DNA of 64,000 bases from Aptenodytes patagonicus (lineage: Eukaryota > Chordata > Aves > Sphenisciformes > Spheniscidae): contig NC_134950.1 in NCBI RefSeq assembly GCF_965638725.1, positions 81,518,657 to 81,582,656 of the forward strand, read 5' to 3'. Shown one piece after another: positions 60,773 through 64,000 of the stretch. The notes beneath the pieces were generated by a model that did no database searches, was not told where the DNA came from, and saw only the letters and a list, made by a program, of their open reading frames with translations. Both the position numbers and the translations under genes were made by a program. Each line of letters begins with the position of its first letter. The first letter of the stretch is position 1.

Positions 60773-63701
60773 TTATAAATTATAAATCCGTTATAAATTC
60801 CCAATTTATAATATTGGGAAAACATTGGGCATTTTCTTCTTTCCTTTGTTGAAAGAAATACAATTCTTACTCTAAGAGTTTCTCTTAGGTGCTTCAAGAA
60901 AACAAAAAAGCTACTATAAGAATGGGACTGAAATGTCAAAATTAGGAATAAGATATTTTCTTCTTCAAAAGATTTTATTTTCATTTAGCTTTTACCTTAC
61001 CTGAATCTTTTAAGTGCCAAATATAGTTCCATATAGAGCAATCAGAACTTTTTAAGTTGAGATATATACATCGGATTATGCAGTGATTATTCTGCAATAA
61101 ATACCAAAGTTAATTACAGAACTATGAACTCATGAAGTGAGCATGATACCGACATTTACTTTTTTATGGTTTAGAATTAACTGTGTACATGTACATCCCT
61201 CCATGAAAAGCAGCAGTGTAGCGAATTTCAGCAGTATTACATTTGCCCTGCTAAAGAAACTTTTTATATAGATAAGCTCTTAAAAGTTATTATCTACAAA
61301 AATAGTTTTTACATAGGGCTATTTCCACAATGCAATTTGATTTTCTCCTACCTTGTATTTATGAACTCAACTTCTGTGTAAAACAATTCAACCATTCTAA
61401 TTTTCTCATCTAACAGATGAGAGACTTCTGGGGTATGGAAGCTTCAGGAATTATTATATGGAGACGTATTTGAAGTAAGGGGTACATATAACACTAAAAA
61501 AGTACTGTACCACTGATATAAGGCCTAGATAAACCTTGAGCTCCTGAAACTGCCTGGGGAAGATTCACGTAAAATTCCTGGAAGGCAAACAAAATTGGGA
61601 AGCATGGACCTCCACAGTCAACACTGTTCACCTTCACAGAAACTGTGTGGATTAAGAGACATTAAAAACTTAACAGAAGACTGGTGAACTTGTGACTCAG
61701 CAGCATCTTAGTCAAGTCCTGTGAAAATTAACTTGTGTCGTGGTTTAACCAGTTCTGAGAGCAGAAAATAGGGAACCACTGATAAAAGTGACACCATAAA
61801 AGTAGTTCTAAAACTGCAATAAATACACATAGGCAAAAAAATGAAATTAGTCCTAGGAACTGCCTTTTACTTTAGTGGGCCTGAGATGCTTCATCCTGTT
61901 TATAGCTTGGACACAGGAACCCGCAACATCCCCTTAAAAGGGAATACATAATACCCTTCACATCAAAGCATGCTCTGGCTGAGATGATTTCCATAGCCAG
62001 GAAAAAAATGCACATTTCCTAAATTAGACAGATATCAACACTTTAAATAACAAGTTTCTCTTACTATAAGACACATGGCCAACTTTTTTCTATCGAAAAC
62101 ACAAAGCTTTGAATTAAAATTTCTACCCATGACAAGTTATCCTTATGTTTACACAACAGTCCAGATTTTTAGACCTTATTATCTGAAGAAAAAAGACACT
62201 AAGGTAACCTCAGGCCTTCTACTTTTCTGTGTACTCAGGTCTATTAATCCAATGCAAAAAAAATATCCAACGTATAGCTGGACAGCTATTCCTGTGCTGT
62301 ACTTTGGCAGCATTAGTTCATGCACTGCAGATGACTTTCTCTAACTATGAGAGCTTCATCCAAGGTAATGTCTGTCTCAGTGAGAATGAATCCCTTATCG
62401 ATGGCCAGAAGTGCTCTCCAAGATGCTGAACTGTTTGGTTGCAACAGACAGATGATAATCTCTTATGTTCTATATTGCTATCCTCTGAATTCCAGAAAAC
62501 CCAAGAAAAATTACCTCTTTCTCCCAGATACTTAAGATCAGTGGACTGACTAGCTAAGGGTTGTTTTCTGGGATCAACTGGTTCCTGGAATTCATCAGCT
62601 AAGGGAAGATAAATGCAAGAAAGATGAAGACCTTGAAGAGATGTACAACAGAAGTCACAGGGTGGGACTCACATGACATTACTCACTGGAACACCTCTAG
62701 TTATACAGAAGTCAGAGCATATTACCTTTTAACTTTTTAAAAATTCATCCTGATACTTTCTGAAATATTCACACATGACTGACAGCAGAACAGAGACAGT
62801 TCCCACCAGGACTTGACTTCCTCCACCGCAATGAGGTTGCCTACCCTCTGCAGGTAGCAGAAATCTCTACCACAGAAAGTGCTGATCCCCTGGAAAACAG
62901 GGATGTAGCCCAGCTGTTTGAATAGCTTCAAGGGAAGGTAAGTTGTTCTGCCATACTGAGAGTGGAAGCAACTTTAAGAAGCAGTAGCATTGCCACAGCT
63001 TATAGGAGAGTCTCAGCTGCTGCTTATTTGTCAAGAACATTCCCTCCAGCATTTGTGAGCATGGCAAAAAAACATGAGGTCTTGAGGTGACAGCATGGTT
63101 CCCATGACGGCCTAAGGACACAGGCAAGGTAAGATGTGTAGGCATCTTCAGGTGTGAAACAGAAGTCTGAATATTTCAAATATATAAAGGTCCACAAGCC
63201 CAAAAGCTCATCTAAATTTCTAGCTATGTTAGGAGGTCTAATGAGATACACCATCTGTGCTTGTAGATAAAGCATTTGTGCTTGCATGTATCTGCTATGC
63301 ACGTGCTAAGGCAGAGTGAATACAGTTCACCCTGTACAAGATTCCTCAAAGCTTCATGGGCCAAATGGGACTGTCCTGGAATTTTGGCAGACAGCAATAT
63401 CCACAAAAACAACACACAGAACACCAGCTATGCTTTATCATCATTGCTTCTATGTGTTGTCCCTACTATACACTGTTACAGAGGAAAATCCCAGGAGACC
63501 TGAGTGCAGAAAATGTAAGTTTCACAGGCCAGGCAGGAACAGATGAAGACAAAAGATTGGGATTTGTGAAAGAGAGGTGACACCTGAATCTAAAGTGGAG
63601 AGAAACCTACACAGAGTGCTAAGTGATGAAATACAGGCTATAGATGATGAAGCTGAAGAAGATATCAGACTAAGTTCTACAACTAATACACTACATTTCT
63701 C
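60773..63701. other. Non-coding stretch between two CR1 copies
   Basis: It begins with three near copies of ttataaatt (60773-60815). A 15-base match to the ERVL LTR terminus lies at 61736-61750. Otherwise it is unremarkable AT-rich sequence with short, unrecognised open frames. Confidence 0.55.
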
Positions 63702-64000
63702 TCCTGGAGTCCTGGTGAACAGCAAGCTGAACATGAGCCAGCAGTCTCCCCTGGCAGCATATAAAGCCGGCAGTATTTTGTGCTGGAGATCATCCCCCTC
63801 TGCTGAGCACTCACTAGACCACATCTGGAATACAGCATCCAGTTCTGGGCCCCCAACACAAGACATCAATAAAGTGGAGTGAGCTCAGTGAGAGCCATCA
63901 GGATGCTCAGGGTGTTGGACCACTTACCCTATGAGCAAAAGCTCAGGGAACTGGGTTTGTTCAGTCTGCAGGAACAAAGGCTTTGGGGAAACCTAACAGC
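63702..64000 (+). mobile_element. CR1 LINE fragment, plus strand, runs off the window
   Basis: The sequence encodes VLVNSKLNMSQQS-type residues, the conserved CR1 ORF2 block after the RT domain. It is followed by the ICGAAxxxHLEYCIQFW-like and QERLREL-like regions, recognisable in degenerate form (ttctgggcccccaac; ctatgagcaaaagctcagggaactg). Its orientation is opposite to the other CR1 copies, and its 3' end lies right of the window. The open frame that starts at 63577 runs from unique sequence into it. Confidence 0.88.

Noticed and set aside
43857..64000. Search for the preceding DAP exons (VQKH...QEWE region and start exon)
   Set aside because: No minus-strand stretch with that pattern and splice sites was seen. 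They are probably right of the window, though a visual miss is possible.
1..64000. tRNA, rRNA, snRNA genes and CRISPR arrays
   Set aside because: No B-box plus cloverleaf, no recognisable small RNA core and no spaced direct repeats were seen on either strand.

Overview
The window is vertebrate nuclear DNA, almost certainly from a bird and probably a neoavian. It has GT-AG introns, compact coding exons far apart in AT-rich sequence, several CR1 LINE copies, and an ERVL-type endogenous retrovirus whose LTR I recognise as a common type in neoavian genomes. No bacterial, plasmid or phage feature is present.

Layout. (1) 1-4621: antisense retroelement block. A relatively fresh 5'-truncated CR1 (1-1826) interrupts the RNase H region of a minus-strand ERVL-like provirus (about 1827-4621), which keeps protease, reverse transcriptase and RNase H remnants plus one LTR but has lost most of gag. 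(2) 6189-19948: the last three coding exons of ANKRD33B on the plus strand, with introns of 5.7 and 7.0 kb. The first exons lie left of the window. A 3' UTR probably runs to about 22.3 kb. (3) 22.3-37.7 kb: intergenic DNA with a solo ERVL LTR (30463-31018, 5-bp target duplication CTAGC), a long TA microsatellite and several stretches that look like conserved non-coding elements. (4) 37.75-64.0 kb: the 3' part of DAP (death-associated protein 1) on the minus strand. The final coding exon is 40511-40630, a 43-nt exon is at 43814-43856, and a long 3' UTR is probable. The earlier DAP exons were not found and probably lie to the right of the window. CR1 fragments sit at 41.8-42.6, 59.7-60.8 and 63.7-64.0 kb, and an ancient CR1 relic is at about 18.35-18.73 kb.

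ANKRD33B and DAP are convergent (tail to tail), as I recall them being on human chromosome 5p15.2, which supports both identifications. ANKRD33B is an ankyrin-repeat protein of poorly known function. DAP1 is a small proline-rich negative regulator of autophagy and a reported mTOR substrate. There is no sign that the two genes work together. No wholly new system was found. The more notable points are the two same-orientation LTRs flanking the ANKRD33B 3' exons, the gag-deleted provirus with an LTR fused to nucleocapsid-protease sequence, a perfect CRE site in both LTR copies, a DAP exon junction that splits the mTOR-site serine codon, and an intronic cluster of AP-1/MAF-, CTCF- and CRX-like motifs in ANKRD33B.
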